Shown: piece by piece, positions 21,433 through 29,183 of the stretch
Layout of the letters: every line of letters starts with the position of its first letter
How positions within the stretch are numbered: the first letter of the stretch is position 1
NCBI GenBank assembly: GCA_964555685.1
Contig: CAZKTO010000027.1
Span: 1 to 34,686 of the forward strand
From: CAZKTO01 sp964555685
GTDB lineage: Bacteria; Chloroflexota; Dehalococcoidia; SHYB01
DNA length: 34,686 bases
Direction of reading: 5' to 3'
The notes under the pieces: generated by a model
Seen by the model: only the letters and a program-made list of their open reading frames with translations
The model's database searches: none
What the model was told of the DNA's origin: nothing
Position numbers and translations under genes: made by a program

Positions 21433-22554
21433 ATGTCGCGCGACTACCGGATCATCTCCGCCGATTCGCACGTCAACCCATCGCCGGCGATCTATGCCGA
21501 GCGGCTGCCCGCCCAGTTCCGCGACCGCGCGCCCCGGGTCGTCCGCCGCGGCGACGAGGAGGTCGCGCTCTTCGAGGGGCGCGAGGAGCGCTTCACCCTG
21601 CTGGCCTCGGCGGCCGGCAAGAGGTATGAGGACTACAGGCTCCACGCCCGGTCCTACCAGGAGGGGCGGCCCGGCGGCTACGACCCCACGGCCCGCATGG
21701 CCGATATGGACGAGGACGGGGTCGATGCGGAGGTGCTCTATGGGAGTGGCGTGGGCGGCGGCATCACCCTCCGCACCGCCGACCGCCCCCTGCGCTTCGC
21801 CCTGATGCGGGCCTACAACGACTGGCTGGCCCAGTTCTGCAGTGCGGCCCCGGACCGCCTCGTCGGCATCGCCGAGGTCCCCCACTGGGACACGGCCCTC
21901 GCCATCGGCGAGGCGCAGCGGGCGCGCAAGCTGGGCCTCTGCGGCGTCCTCATCCCGGCCATCCCCGCCATAGACGGCCCCATGTCCGACCCTGCCGACC
22001 GGCCCTACACGGACGCCAAGTACGAGCCCCTCTGGTCGGCCCTCGAGGACCTGGGGATGCCGGCGCACATGCACCTGGGCGCCCGGCCCCTCACCCGCGG
22101 CCTGGAGAGCAACCTGATGGTCTCCATCGCCTGCAACAAGTCCATGATGTCCGAGCCCATCGTCAGCATGATCTACGGCGGCGTGCTGGAGGCGCACCCC
22201 AGGCTCAAGATCGTCTCCGTGGAGAGCGGCGTTGGCTGGATGGCCTTCCTCGTGCCATGGATGGACAACGTCTTCGAACGGCACCGGCACCACACCGGCT
22301 CCAGGCTCCGGGAGCGCCCCAGCTTCTACTTCCGGCGCCAGGTCCGCGGCACCTTCATCGAGGACCCCGTGGGCGTGAGGGAGCGGCACACCATCGGCCT
22401 CGGCGTCATCATGTGGTCCAACGACTACCCCCATAGCGACAGCACCTGGCCTCACTCGCGCAAGGCCATCGAGGAGCACTTCGCGGGCGTGCCCGAGGCG
22501 GACCGCCGGAGGATCGTCGCCGGGAACGCTGCGGGGCTCTACGGGCTGTCGTAA
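21433..22554 (+). CDS. Amidohydrolase family 2 (ISADxH subgroup)
   Basis: Metal-dependent hydrolase or decarboxylase of 373 residues. The metal motif is IISADSHVNPSP (Asp11, His13). It continues with AERLPAQFRDRAPRV, RMADMDEDGVDAEVLYG, PAHMHLGA (metal His), SVESGVGWMAFLVPWMDNV and WSNDYPHSDSTWPHS, where the catalytic Asp is preceded by Asn rather than the usual Ser or Thr. GAGGAGG upstream supports ATG 21433. The frame runs open far upstream through the deacylase gene, which is coincidental. It is the last gene of the plus-strand cluster that starts with the selenoprotein and is convergent with the multicopper oxidase gene. Substrate unknown. Confidence 0.92.
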   Translation: MSRDYRIISADSHVNPSPAIYAERLPAQFRDRAPRVVRRGDEEVALFEGREERFTLLASAAGKRYEDYRLHARSYQEGRPGGYDPTARMADMDEDGVDAEVLYGSGVGGGITLRTADRPLRFALMRAYNDWLAQFCSAAPDRLVGIAEVPHWDTALAIGEAQRARKLGLCGVLIPAIPAIDGPMSDPADRPYTDAKYEPLWSALEDLGMPAHMHLGARPLTRGLESNLMVSIACNKSMMSEPIVSMIYGGVLEAHPRLKIVSVESGVGWMAFLVPWMDNVFERHRHHTGSRLRERPSFYFRRQVRGTFIEDPVGVRERHTIGLGVIMWSNDYPHSDSTWPHSRKAIEEHFAGVPEADRRRIVAGNAAGLYGLS

Positions 22555-22563
22555 GAAACTATC

Positions 22564-22591
22564 TCAAAAAGCGCCCTGACGGGTTACAGGG
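22564..22591 (-). terminator. Possible intrinsic terminator of the multicopper oxidase gene
   Basis: Read on the minus strand: CCCTG (22587-22591), 8-base loop, CAGGG (22574-22578), CGC, then TTTTT (22566-22570). The stem is only 5 bp but a T-run follows. It lies between convergent genes. Confidence 0.4.
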
Positions 22592-22678
22592 TGGTGGGGT
22601 TCTGCCTTCACCCCCCAGCCTCACGGTCGCACACAGCTTGGCCCCCTCCCCTATCACCGCACTCGGTGCCCAGCCCTG

Positions 22679-23668
22679 CTACTCGACCACGAATACCCCA
22701 ATCATGCCCAGGTCGGCGTGGTGCACCACGTGGCAGTGGAAGAGCCACAGCCCCGGCTGGCTGAAGGTTATGAGGAGCGTGTCGGCGGCTCCAGCGTCCA
22801 GTGGCAGCACGTTGGCCGGCCAGGGCCGCCCGCCAAGCACGCCGAGCGATACGTGGGTGGCCGAGTGCGCGTGGAACGTGTGCTCCAGGTCGCCGATGTT
22901 GATGACGTGCAGCTTGATGGACTCGCCGACCTTGGCCTTGAACGCGGGCACCGTCTTGTTGAGCTGCTCGGCCACGCCCGCGAAGCCGCGCTCCTTGAAG
23001 ATCCGCTCCAGCGTCGCCTCGCCGCCGGGCAGGCCCAGGCCGTTCATGATGAAGGGTGGGACGTTCCCCTCCTTCAGGTGGCCCGACTCGGCCATGAAGA
23101 GGACCTCCTGCCGCAGGGGCGGGTCATCCGGGGCCTCGACGATGATGGCCCCATACAGGCCCTGATGGATGTGCTGGGCGATGTGCAAGCCTCCATCCGC
23201 CGAGTGGCAGTGGTAGTAGTAGATGCCCGGGGTCGTGGGGCGGAACTCATAGGTGTACTCGCCGCCCGGCGGGATCATGCCACCGGCGCCTTTGCCGGCG
23301 ATGATGTTGGCCTGGCTGCCGTCGTTCTCGAAGCTGTAGTTGGTCAGGTGCGTGTGGAAGCTGTGGATGAGGTTGTGCTTGTTGATCACGCGCACGCGCA
23401 GCGTCTCACCCACCCCGACCTTGAGCGCAGGTCCAGGAACGCTCCCATTGAACGTCCACGCGTGCCAGACGGCCCCGCCGCCGTAGTCGATGTCCTTTGG
23501 GGCGATCTCCAGCGTGTAGTCCCGGATTGTCGCGCTCTGGACAACGGGCGCGTGGTCCGTCATCGCAATCGCCGCCCCAACAGCGCCGATCACGGCGCTC
23601 ATGCCGACTGCGAACGCCAGGATGGCCCCGGCGGGGTTCTTGGATAGCCAGTTCCTGATGCGGCGCAT
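22679..23668 (-). CDS. Two-domain multicopper oxidase (laccase-like)
   Basis: Secreted or membrane-tethered copper oxidase of 329 residues with two cupredoxin domains. An N-terminal hydrophobic helix (about 13-36) acts as signal anchor. Domain 1 has HSFHTH (His102, 105, 107) and HCH (153-155). Domain 2 has HTFHAH (His263, 266, 268) and HCHVVHHADLGM (His311, Cys312, His313, His317, Met322). The two HxH and two HCH motifs supply the eight His of a trinuclear T2/T3 cluster. Domain 2 also has a full type-1 site (His263, Cys312, His317, Met322), while domain 1 has Cys154 with Leu in place of Met. This indicates a trimeric two-domain laccase rather than a copper nitrite reductase. The ATG at 23668 follows AAGGGGGT; an upstream GTG (23704) is less likely. 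Confidence 0.9.
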   Translation of the reverse strand: MRRIRNWLSKNPAGAILAFAVGMSAVIGAVGAAIAMTDHAPVVQSATIRDYTLEIAPKDIDYGGGAVWHAWTFNGSVPGPALKVGVGETLRVRVINKHNLIHSFHTHLTNYSFENDGSQANIIAGKGAGGMIPPGGEYTYEFRPTTPGIYYYHCHSADGGLHIAQHIHQGLYGAIIVEAPDDPPLRQEVLFMAESGHLKEGNVPPFIMNGLGLPGGEATLERIFKERGFAGVAEQLNKTVPAFKAKVGESIKLHVINIGDLEHTFHAHSATHVSLGVLGGRPWPANVLPLDAGAADTLLITFSQPGLWLFHCHVVHHADLGMIGVFVVE

Positions 23669-23986
23669 GTAACACCCCCTTGCGAGCTGTGTGAACGATT
23701 TCACAAGCTCACGCTAACGCTCGCGCGCCACCGCAACAAGAAGCAGTCGCACTAGGCCGCCTAGTGCGCCAGCCCCAGGACTGAGCCACCGTCCGGGGTT
23801 GATGATGGCCTTGAGCGGCAAGATGTGCCGGAGCTCGGGCACGCGGCGTTCAAAGCGCGTCTGCGCTCCCAAGATGGGCCGGTTGCATTACAAAACCGGT
23901 GCGCGCGCCCCATGAACGCCAGCCGAGTGACCGGTACGATGGTGCCATAACACAGGGCTGCGGGAGCCCGCCCGGAGGGGAGTATC
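23669..23986. other. 318-bp gap between divergent genes
   Basis: No convincing gene. It holds a perfect 9-bp hairpin CGCACTAGG/CCTAGTGCG (23748-23768, 3-base loop) and a CCGGTT/AACCGG palindrome near 23879-23899. On the minus strand (about 23710-23870) a 50-codon open stretch, reading in part HILPLKAIINPGRW, might be a decayed gene remnant but has no start or ribosome site. The region should contain promoters for both the multicopper oxidase gene and the 23987 operon; a TACGAT hexamer at 23935-23940 is the best -10 candidate for the latter. Confidence 0.5.
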
Positions 23987-25120
23987 ATGCCGGATTTCGA
24001 CATCATTAGCGCCGATTCCCACGTCATCGAACCGCCCGACCTGTGGGAGAAGTGGCTGCCCAAGAAGTTCAAGGACCGGGCGCCCAAGCTCGTGAAGGAC
24101 GAGGACGGCGGGGACGCCTGGCTCTTCGACCAGGGGCGCCCGCCGGAGCCTCTCGGCCTGGTGACCGTGACGGGCTACGGCTACGACAAGTTCAAGTGGA
24201 CCGGCTGGACCTATGACAAGATCGAGCCAGGCTGCTTTATCGGCAAGGAGCGCCTGAAGCAGCTCGACTTCGACGGCGTCCAGGCCGAGGTCATCTACCC
24301 GCCCCAGCGCACCATGGGCTACTTCATGACCGGCACGCAGCCCGACTTCCACGTGGCTGGCCTGGAGGCGTACCACCGCTGGGTCAAGGACGACTTCTGC
24401 GCCGCCGACCCCAAGCGGCTGAAGGCGATGTACCAGATCCCGAACCTGGGTATCGAGAAGGCGGTGGCCTCCCTGAAAGAGGCGAAGAGACAAGGCTACG
24501 CCGGCGCCACCATCTCCGCCTGGCCCAGCGGCAACGCGGCCCTCGGCACGGCCGACGACCCCTTCTGGGCCGCGGCCCAGGACTTACAAGTCCCGCTCTC
24601 GATGCACATCCTCCTGCTCTCCTACCGGCCGCCGGCGCCGCCGACGCCAATCCAGCGGTCCATGCGCGGCCTCGCCTCGGGGCAGTTCCAGCAGATGCCG
24701 CTCATCATCCTGGACATGATCTTCGACGGTGTCTTCGACCGCTTCTCCAACCTCAAGATCATCGCCTCGGAGGCTGGCCTCGGCTGGGTGCCCTACTTCA
24801 TGGAGCAGATGGATGACCGCTACTGGCGGAACCGGACCTGGGGCAAGGTTCAGCTCCAGCGCCTGCCCAGCTCCTACGTCAAGCGGAACTGGCTCTTCGG
24901 CATTATCCGGGACTACTACGGCATCCGGAACCGGCACGAGGTTGGCATCGAGAACATCCTGTTCGCCACCGACTTCCCGCACCACATCAACGACTACCCC
25001 TACACCCGCCGCGTGGTGAACGAGATGTTCGCCGCCGTGCCTGCTGGCGAGCGGCAGCAGATGGTGTACGAGAACGCGGCCAGGATGTTCGGGTTCCCGA
25101 CGAACGGAGGGCGGCCATGA
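23987..25120 (+). CDS. Amidohydrolase family 2 (ISADxH subgroup)
   Basis: Metal-dependent hydrolase or decarboxylase of 377 residues, first gene of a four-gene operon. The metal motif is IISADSHVIEPPDLWEKWLP (Asp10, His12). It continues with VQAEVIYPPQRTMGYF, VPLSMHILLL (metal His), ASEAGLGWVPYFMEQMDD, and FATDFPHHINDYP, where Asp is the catalytic ligand. GGAGGGG before the ATG sets the start. Its last codons overlap the start of the LLM gene by four bases (ATGA), so the two enzymes are translationally coupled and probably act on one pathway. In other bacteria such hydrolases act on ring-cleavage products or salicylate-like acids; the substrate here is unknown. Confidence 0.93.
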   Translation: MPDFDIISADSHVIEPPDLWEKWLPKKFKDRAPKLVKDEDGGDAWLFDQGRPPEPLGLVTVTGYGYDKFKWTGWTYDKIEPGCFIGKERLKQLDFDGVQAEVIYPPQRTMGYFMTGTQPDFHVAGLEAYHRWVKDDFCAADPKRLKAMYQIPNLGIEKAVASLKEAKRQGYAGATISAWPSGNAALGTADDPFWAAAQDLQVPLSMHILLLSYRPPAPPTPIQRSMRGLASGQFQQMPLIILDMIFDGVFDRFSNLKIIASEAGLGWVPYFMEQMDDRYWRNRTWGKVQLQRLPSSYVKRNWLFGIIRDYYGIRNRHEVGIENILFATDFPHHINDYPYTRRVVNEMFAAVPAGERQQMVYENAARMFGFPTNGGRP

Positions 25121-26190
25121 AGTTCAGCATCTTCTTCGAGATCGAGGTCCTGCCGCAGCAGTACTCCGAGAGGGAGACCTTCGAGAACTGTCTCAAGCAG
25201 ATCGAGCTGGCCGACAAGCTCGGCTTCGACGCGGCCTGGGCCGTGGAGCACCACTTCACCTACGAGTACTCCCACTCGACGGCGCCGGACATCTTCTTCA
25301 CCGCCGCATCCCAGCGCACCGAGCGCATCCGCTTGGGGCCCGGCGTCTGCCTGCTCCCGTTCCATCACCCCATCCACGTGGCCCAGCGCTACGCCTTGCT
25401 GGACGTCCTCAGCAACGGCCGCCTGAACATGGGCGTGGGCCGCGGCGTCACCAAGCTCGAGTTCGACACCTTCCGGCCCATCTTCAAGGACCACCACCTG
25501 GAGAGCCGGGAGATGTTCTTCGAGTGGATCGATATCATCCGGGAGGCATGGACGAACAACACCATCGAGTGGAAGGGCAAGTTCATCAGCTTTCCGGAGA
25601 TCCAGCCGCTGCCGAAGCCCCTCCAAAAGCCCTACCCGCCCATGTACGCCGCCGCGGGCAGCGCCGACTCCTTTGTCCTCTACCCCAAGAAAGGGCTGAA
25701 CGTCCTGGGGCAGGCCGCGGTGAAGCCGCTCTTCATGGCTCTCGAGGACACCAAGGTCTTTCACCAGAACTGGAAGGATGCAGGCAACCCGGGCGAGGGC
25801 GAGTTCTGTCTCCTCTGGGGCACCTACTGCGCTCCAACAGTCCAGCAGGCCGTCCGCGACGCCGAGGGCCCCGTCATGTGGTACATCTCCCGGCTCCAGC
25901 GCTTCTTCGGCCCCCGGTCCACCGACACCGCCACCCGGCAGGAGTTCCGCCGGTACGACTGGTGGACGGACCCCACCATGGACAAGATGCTCAAGAACGA
26001 CATGGTCCTGGCCGGGGACCCCGACCGGTGCGTCCAGCTCCTCAAGAAAGCCGAGGCCGGCGGCGTCAACCACATCCTCGGCCAGTTCCAGATCGGCGGG
26101 CTGCGGCACGAGCAGACGCTCAAATCGATGGAGCTCTTCGCCAAGGAAGTGATGCCCGCCTTCAAGAAGACCACCGCGGCGGTACGGTAA
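25117..26190 (+). CDS. LLM-class flavin oxidoreductase
   Basis: Luciferase-like flavin monooxygenase or oxidoreductase of 357 residues. The N-terminal strand is MKFSIFFEIEVLPQQY, followed by the LuxA-type WAVEHHF, RLGPGVCLLPFHHPIHVAQ, LSNGRLNMGVGRGVTKLEF and the LPKPLQKPYPP loop. A GDPDRCVQLL motif and a final helix KSMELFAKEVMPAFKK complete the family pattern. The ATG overlaps the amidohydrolase stop (ATGA). Four bases separate it from the GH57-like gene downstream. It shares the EHHF group with the proteins at 7683 and 27047, unlike the F420-type protein at 32817. Expected cofactor is FMN supplied by a separate reductase; substrate unknown. Confidence 0.93.
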   Translation: MKFSIFFEIEVLPQQYSERETFENCLKQIELADKLGFDAAWAVEHHFTYEYSHSTAPDIFFTAASQRTERIRLGPGVCLLPFHHPIHVAQRYALLDVLSNGRLNMGVGRGVTKLEFDTFRPIFKDHHLESREMFFEWIDIIREAWTNNTIEWKGKFISFPEIQPLPKPLQKPYPPMYAAAGSADSFVLYPKKGLNVLGQAAVKPLFMALEDTKVFHQNWKDAGNPGEGEFCLLWGTYCAPTVQQAVRDAEGPVMWYISRLQRFFGPRSTDTATRQEFRRYDWWTDPTMDKMLKNDMVLAGDPDRCVQLLKKAEAGGVNHILGQFQIGGLRHEQTLKSMELFAKEVMPAFKKTTAAVR

Positions 26191-26194
26191 CGCC

Positions 26195-27013
26195 ATGCTG
26201 TGGGCCAACGTCCTGGACTTTCACCACGGGGCCGACCAGCCGGAGGATCTCCTCCGGCTGGTGGCCGAGCGTTGCTACCGGCCGCTGCTGGCGACGCTCG
26301 CCGCCGCGCCTCAGGCTAACGTCACCGTGAACCTGGACACCAGGCTGGTGGAGCGGCTCGAACGGGGCGGATTCGACGACATCATCGATGGCATGGCGAG
26401 CCTGGCGGACCGGCGACAGGTGGAGCTGACCGCCAGCGCCGCCGGGAACACCATCCTCACCGCCCTGGACCCGCAGGCGATGCGGCACTCCATTGAGGAG
26501 CACGACCGCACGCTCCGGCGCGTCTTTGCAGCCGAATACTGGCCGAAGGGCCTCTTTCCTCCGGAGATGTGCTACTCGCCGGCTGTGGGCCGTGTGGCGG
26601 CGGAGATGGGCCTATCCTGGGTGCTGGTGGACGACACGGCCTGCCAGCGGCTGCAGCCGCTGCTTCTGCAGCGCTGTCTCCACCGGGTCGAGGGCACGGA
26701 GGGGCTGCTCGCGTTCCTCCGCGATCGGAACATCAGCACGGGGCTCCTGTACGGTGGCATCGAGACGCCCCAGGGCTTGCTTGATGCGATACGCCAGCCG
26801 GAAGGCCGGGACGGCTACCTGGTCACCGCCACACCCGCCGAGGTCTACGGCTACCACCACGAGGGCTACGAGCGGTTCCTGGCCGGCGTCTTCGCCGACC
26901 GCAGGATCGAGACCACCACGGTCAGCGGCCTGAGCGAGCGCTTTCCCCATCGCGTCTGTCCCGTCAGCCTCAAGGCGTCGTCGTGGAGCCCCTGGGCGAC
27001 GCTCCAGTACTGA
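26195..27013 (+). CDS. GH57-like (alpha-amylase/mannosidase fold) protein
   Basis: A 272-residue protein resembling the N-terminal barrel of glycoside hydrolase family 57. Matches are the opening FHHGADQPEDLL, a TVNLDTRLVERL strand and helix, the RQVELTASAAGNTILTAL segment (the GH57 'IELLGSPYYHPILPLL' region with the His replaced), and LFPPEMCYSPAV, equivalent to the family's WPPE nucleophile motif (Glu in PPE). GLSWVLVDD follows. It is shorter than usual GH57 enzymes (often over 400 residues), and the His-rich second motif is altered, so activity on glycans is doubtful. It sits four bases after one LLM gene and 33 bases before another, a context that suggests a non-carbohydrate or regulatory role. 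Confidence in the fold is moderate. Confidence 0.65.
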   Translation: MLWANVLDFHHGADQPEDLLRLVAERCYRPLLATLAAAPQANVTVNLDTRLVERLERGGFDDIIDGMASLADRRQVELTASAAGNTILTALDPQAMRHSIEEHDRTLRRVFAAEYWPKGLFPPEMCYSPAVGRVAAEMGLSWVLVDDTACQRLQPLLLQRCLHRVEGTEGLLAFLRDRNISTGLLYGGIETPQGLLDAIRQPEGRDGYLVTATPAEVYGYHHEGYERFLAGVFADRRIETTTVSGLSERFPHRVCPVSLKASSWSPWATLQY

Positions 27014-27046
27014 GCGCAGCGCGCAGGGCGAGCGCGGGAGGACAGC

Positions 27047-28141
27047 ATGCGATTCGGGCTCTTCAACCTGCTGCAGCATCCGGACGCCGCGCGGCGTCCG
27101 GAGGTCTACCGGTTCGAGCTGGAGAACCAGCTGGAGCAGATGGAGTACGGCGAGGAGCTGGGGTTCGATAGCGTCTGGCTGGCCGAGCACCACTTCTCCG
27201 AGTACGGCATGATGTCGGACGCGCTGCTCCTCGCCGCCCACGTGGCGGCGCGGACGCGAAGGGTCCGCATCGGTATCGCCGTCAGCGTGCTCCCGTTCCA
27301 CCACCCGCTCCGGATCGCGGAGCAGGCGGCCGCGGTGGACCATCTGAGCAACGGCCGCCTCGATCAGGGCGTCGGCCGCGGCTACCAGCCGTACGAGTTC
27401 CGGGGCTTCGGCATCGACATGGAGGAGAGCCGGGCCCGATTCGACGAGTCCCTCGATATCATGACCAAAGCCTGGACCCAGGACCGCTTCGAGCACCGCG
27501 GACGCTTCTTCACGATCCCCGAGCTCAGCCTCTACCCCAAGCCGCTCCAGAAGCCCCACCCGCCTCTTTACATCGCCTCCGTCTCGGACGAGACGATCGC
27601 CGCCACCGCCCGGCGCCGGCTTCCGATGCTCACCGGCCAGGTCTTCTTGCCCTTCGGTCATACCCTGGGAAAGGTCCGCCTCTACCAGCGGGCGCTGCGC
27701 GAGTCCGGCGCGCCCAAGAAGACCGTCGAGCGACTGACGAAAGAGAGCTTCTTCCAGCGCTTCGTCTACGTGGCGGACAGCAACGCCCAGGCGAGAGAGG
27801 AGCCGCGGGACGCCCTGATGAACTACATCGCGATCCTCACCAAGGTGACGCTGCCGCCCTTTGCCGCCCAGCTGCCCTCGGCCTACGCCGACTATCGCCG
27901 GCGGGCCCAGGACCGCGTCCGTCTTACCTACGACGAGATGTGGGAGCAGACCCTGATCTTTGGCGATCCCGACCGGTGCGCCGCCAAGATCCGGGAGCTG
28001 CAGGACATGGGCGTAGACTCCCTGCTGTGCTGGATGGTCTTCGGCGGGCTGGAGCATGCCAAGGTGCTCCGGTCCATGGAGCTGTTTGCCAAGGAGGTCA
28101 TGCCTCAGTTCCGTCAGACCCCGGCCGCCGTGGCCGGGTAG
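27047..28141 (+). CDS. LLM-class flavin oxidoreductase
   Basis: Luciferase-like flavin oxidoreductase of 364 residues, last gene of the 23987-28141 operon. Features are the MRFGLFNLLQHP strand, WLAEHHFSEYGMMSDALLL, IGIAVSVLPFHHPLRIAEQ, LSNGRLDQGVGRGYQPYEF, the YPKPLQKPHPPLYIA loop, FGDPDRCAAKIREL and the closing helix RSMELFAKEVMPQF. It is a paralogue of the operon's other LLM enzyme rather than a tandem duplicate, since the mid-regions differ. Two LLM monooxygenases in one operon suggest successive oxidations or two substrate forms. GGGAGGAC before the ATG sets the start. A terminator hairpin follows 28 bases after the stop. Confidence 0.93.
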   Translation: MRFGLFNLLQHPDAARRPEVYRFELENQLEQMEYGEELGFDSVWLAEHHFSEYGMMSDALLLAAHVAARTRRVRIGIAVSVLPFHHPLRIAEQAAAVDHLSNGRLDQGVGRGYQPYEFRGFGIDMEESRARFDESLDIMTKAWTQDRFEHRGRFFTIPELSLYPKPLQKPHPPLYIASVSDETIAATARRRLPMLTGQVFLPFGHTLGKVRLYQRALRESGAPKKTVERLTKESFFQRFVYVADSNAQAREEPRDALMNYIAILTKVTLPPFAAQLPSAYADYRRRAQDRVRLTYDEMWEQTLIFGDPDRCAAKIRELQDMGVDSLLCWMVFGGLEHAKVLRSMELFAKEVMPQFRQTPAAVAG

Positions 28142-28168
28142 ACGCCGGATGGCGCCCCGGATGCCGTG

Positions 28169-28200
28169 AGGGCCCCGTGCCAGTGGCGGGGCCTTCGTTT
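28169..28200 (+). terminator. Intrinsic terminator of the 23987-28141 operon
   Basis: AGGGCCCCG (28169-28177) pairs with CGGGGCCTT (28187-28195), 9 bp with one G-T, around a 9-base loop. TTCGTTT overlaps and follows the stem. Confidence 0.7.
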
Positions 28201-28267
28201 GCGGCGCGGCGCGCGATGCGGTACGATGGCGCCGTACAAAGTCCGTGGACACTGAGGAAGCGACCGG

Positions 28268-29002
28268 GTGGCGCAGGACCTTCTCGAGTTCTTTGGGAAC
28301 ACGAAGGATGGCGTCTTCGTCGTCGACGCCGAGCAGCGGATCGTCGTCTGGAACCAGGCTGCCCAGGAGATTCTGGGCCACGAGCCCAAAGATGTCCTGG
28401 GCCGGCGCTGCCACCAAGTCCTCGGCGCGGCGGTGGGCGAGGCCAGCCACCAGTGCATGCAGGAGTGCAACACGATGCTGGTGGCCCGGAAGGGGTCGGC
28501 GCCTCCCACCATCACGTGCAGCGTCCAATCCAAGGACGGCGCTAGCAAGTGGCTCACCATCACCCACATCGCGGTTCCCCTGGGACGGCCGGGCCAGGTA
28601 GCCCTCATCCACGTCTTCCGAGAGGTCACCCAGGAGGTTCAGGCGCGGAGCCTGGTGGATGAGCTGGTCCGCTACATACGAGATGGCGGCGGCGCGAGGC
28701 CAGCGGCCCTCCGCACGGCTCCTGCTCCGGCGCCTGGGGACGCCCCGGGGCAGCCGCCCCTCACGCACCGGGAGCTCGATGTCCTGCGCCTGCTGGCCGA
28801 GGGCCGCGGCACGGCAGCCGTGGCCGAGCGTCTGGTGATCAGCGCCTCGACGGCCAGGAACCATATCCAAAACATCTTGGACAAGCTCCGCGTCCACAGC
28901 CGGATGGAGGCGGTGATGTTCGGCATCCGGCAAGGGCTCATCGTGCCCGCTCATGACAAACATGACTCCCCGCCGGTGCTTGGCCGAGCTCCTGATCGTT
29001 GA
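28268..29002 (+). CDS. PAS domain - LuxR-type HTH regulator
   Basis: Single-protein sensor and transcription factor of 244 residues. The N-terminal PAS domain (about 1-125) has GVFVVDAEQRIVVWNQAAQEI and HVFREVT. It carries a Cys cluster: Cys48 in RRCHQ, Cys63 and Cys67 in HQCMQEC, and Cys84 in ITCS, which may bind heme, Fe-S or act as a redox switch. A Pro/Ala linker (about 140-165) leads to a LuxR HTH (about 166-228) with LTHRELDVLRLLAEG and STARNHIQNILDKLRVHSRMEA. There is no receiver domain or kinase, so the signal is likely sensed directly. The start is GTG 28268, after GAGGAAG. It lies downstream of the LLM/amidohydrolase operon, behind a terminator, and could regulate it. Confidence 0.88.
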   Translation: MAQDLLEFFGNTKDGVFVVDAEQRIVVWNQAAQEILGHEPKDVLGRRCHQVLGAAVGEASHQCMQECNTMLVARKGSAPPTITCSVQSKDGASKWLTITHIAVPLGRPGQVALIHVFREVTQEVQARSLVDELVRYIRDGGGARPAALRTAPAPAPGDAPGQPPLTHRELDVLRLLAEGRGTAAVAERLVISASTARNHIQNILDKLRVHSRMEAVMFGIRQGLIVPAHDKHDSPPVLGRAPDR

Positions 29003-29026
29003 GCAATTTCGGCGCCATCATATGCC
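28999..29026 (+). promoter_or_regulatory. Possible promoter for the 29184 lipoprotein gene
   Basis: TTGAGC (28999-29004), 16-bp spacer, TATGCC (29021-29026). It overlaps the stop codon of the PAS-LuxR gene. The match is moderate. Confidence 0.3.
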
Positions 29027-29183
29027 TTTCAGCTTCGCCGGGTCCGCCTGACTACCGGCTGCGCCTCGTGGAGTGCCCGTGGAATGGGGGCTGGCCCGCA
29101 TGCGAAGGGGCCCCTCTCTCGGCACGGTGACAAGGGGGTGGCTCAAGCCGCTCGCGCGAACTGGCAGGTCACGAGGCAGACCC

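Noticed and set aside
19837..22554. A 905-codon frame suggesting a large fusion
   Set aside because: Only the part from 21433 on is a real amidohydrolase with its own ribosome site. The upstream part is a shadow of the deacylase gene.
22679..23668. Copper nitrite reductase
   Set aside because: Two HxH and two HCH motifs supply a trinuclear cluster and domain 2 holds a full type-1 site. This fits two-domain laccases better.
23700..23870. Small minus-strand gene in the gap before the 23987 operon
   Set aside because: About 50 open codons without start codon, ribosome site or recognised similarity. At most a remnant.
26612..28963. Minus-strand open frame of 783 codons
   Set aside because: It lies opposite the GH57-like, LLM and PAS-LuxR genes. 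Its composition is that of a shadow frame and it has no domain pattern.
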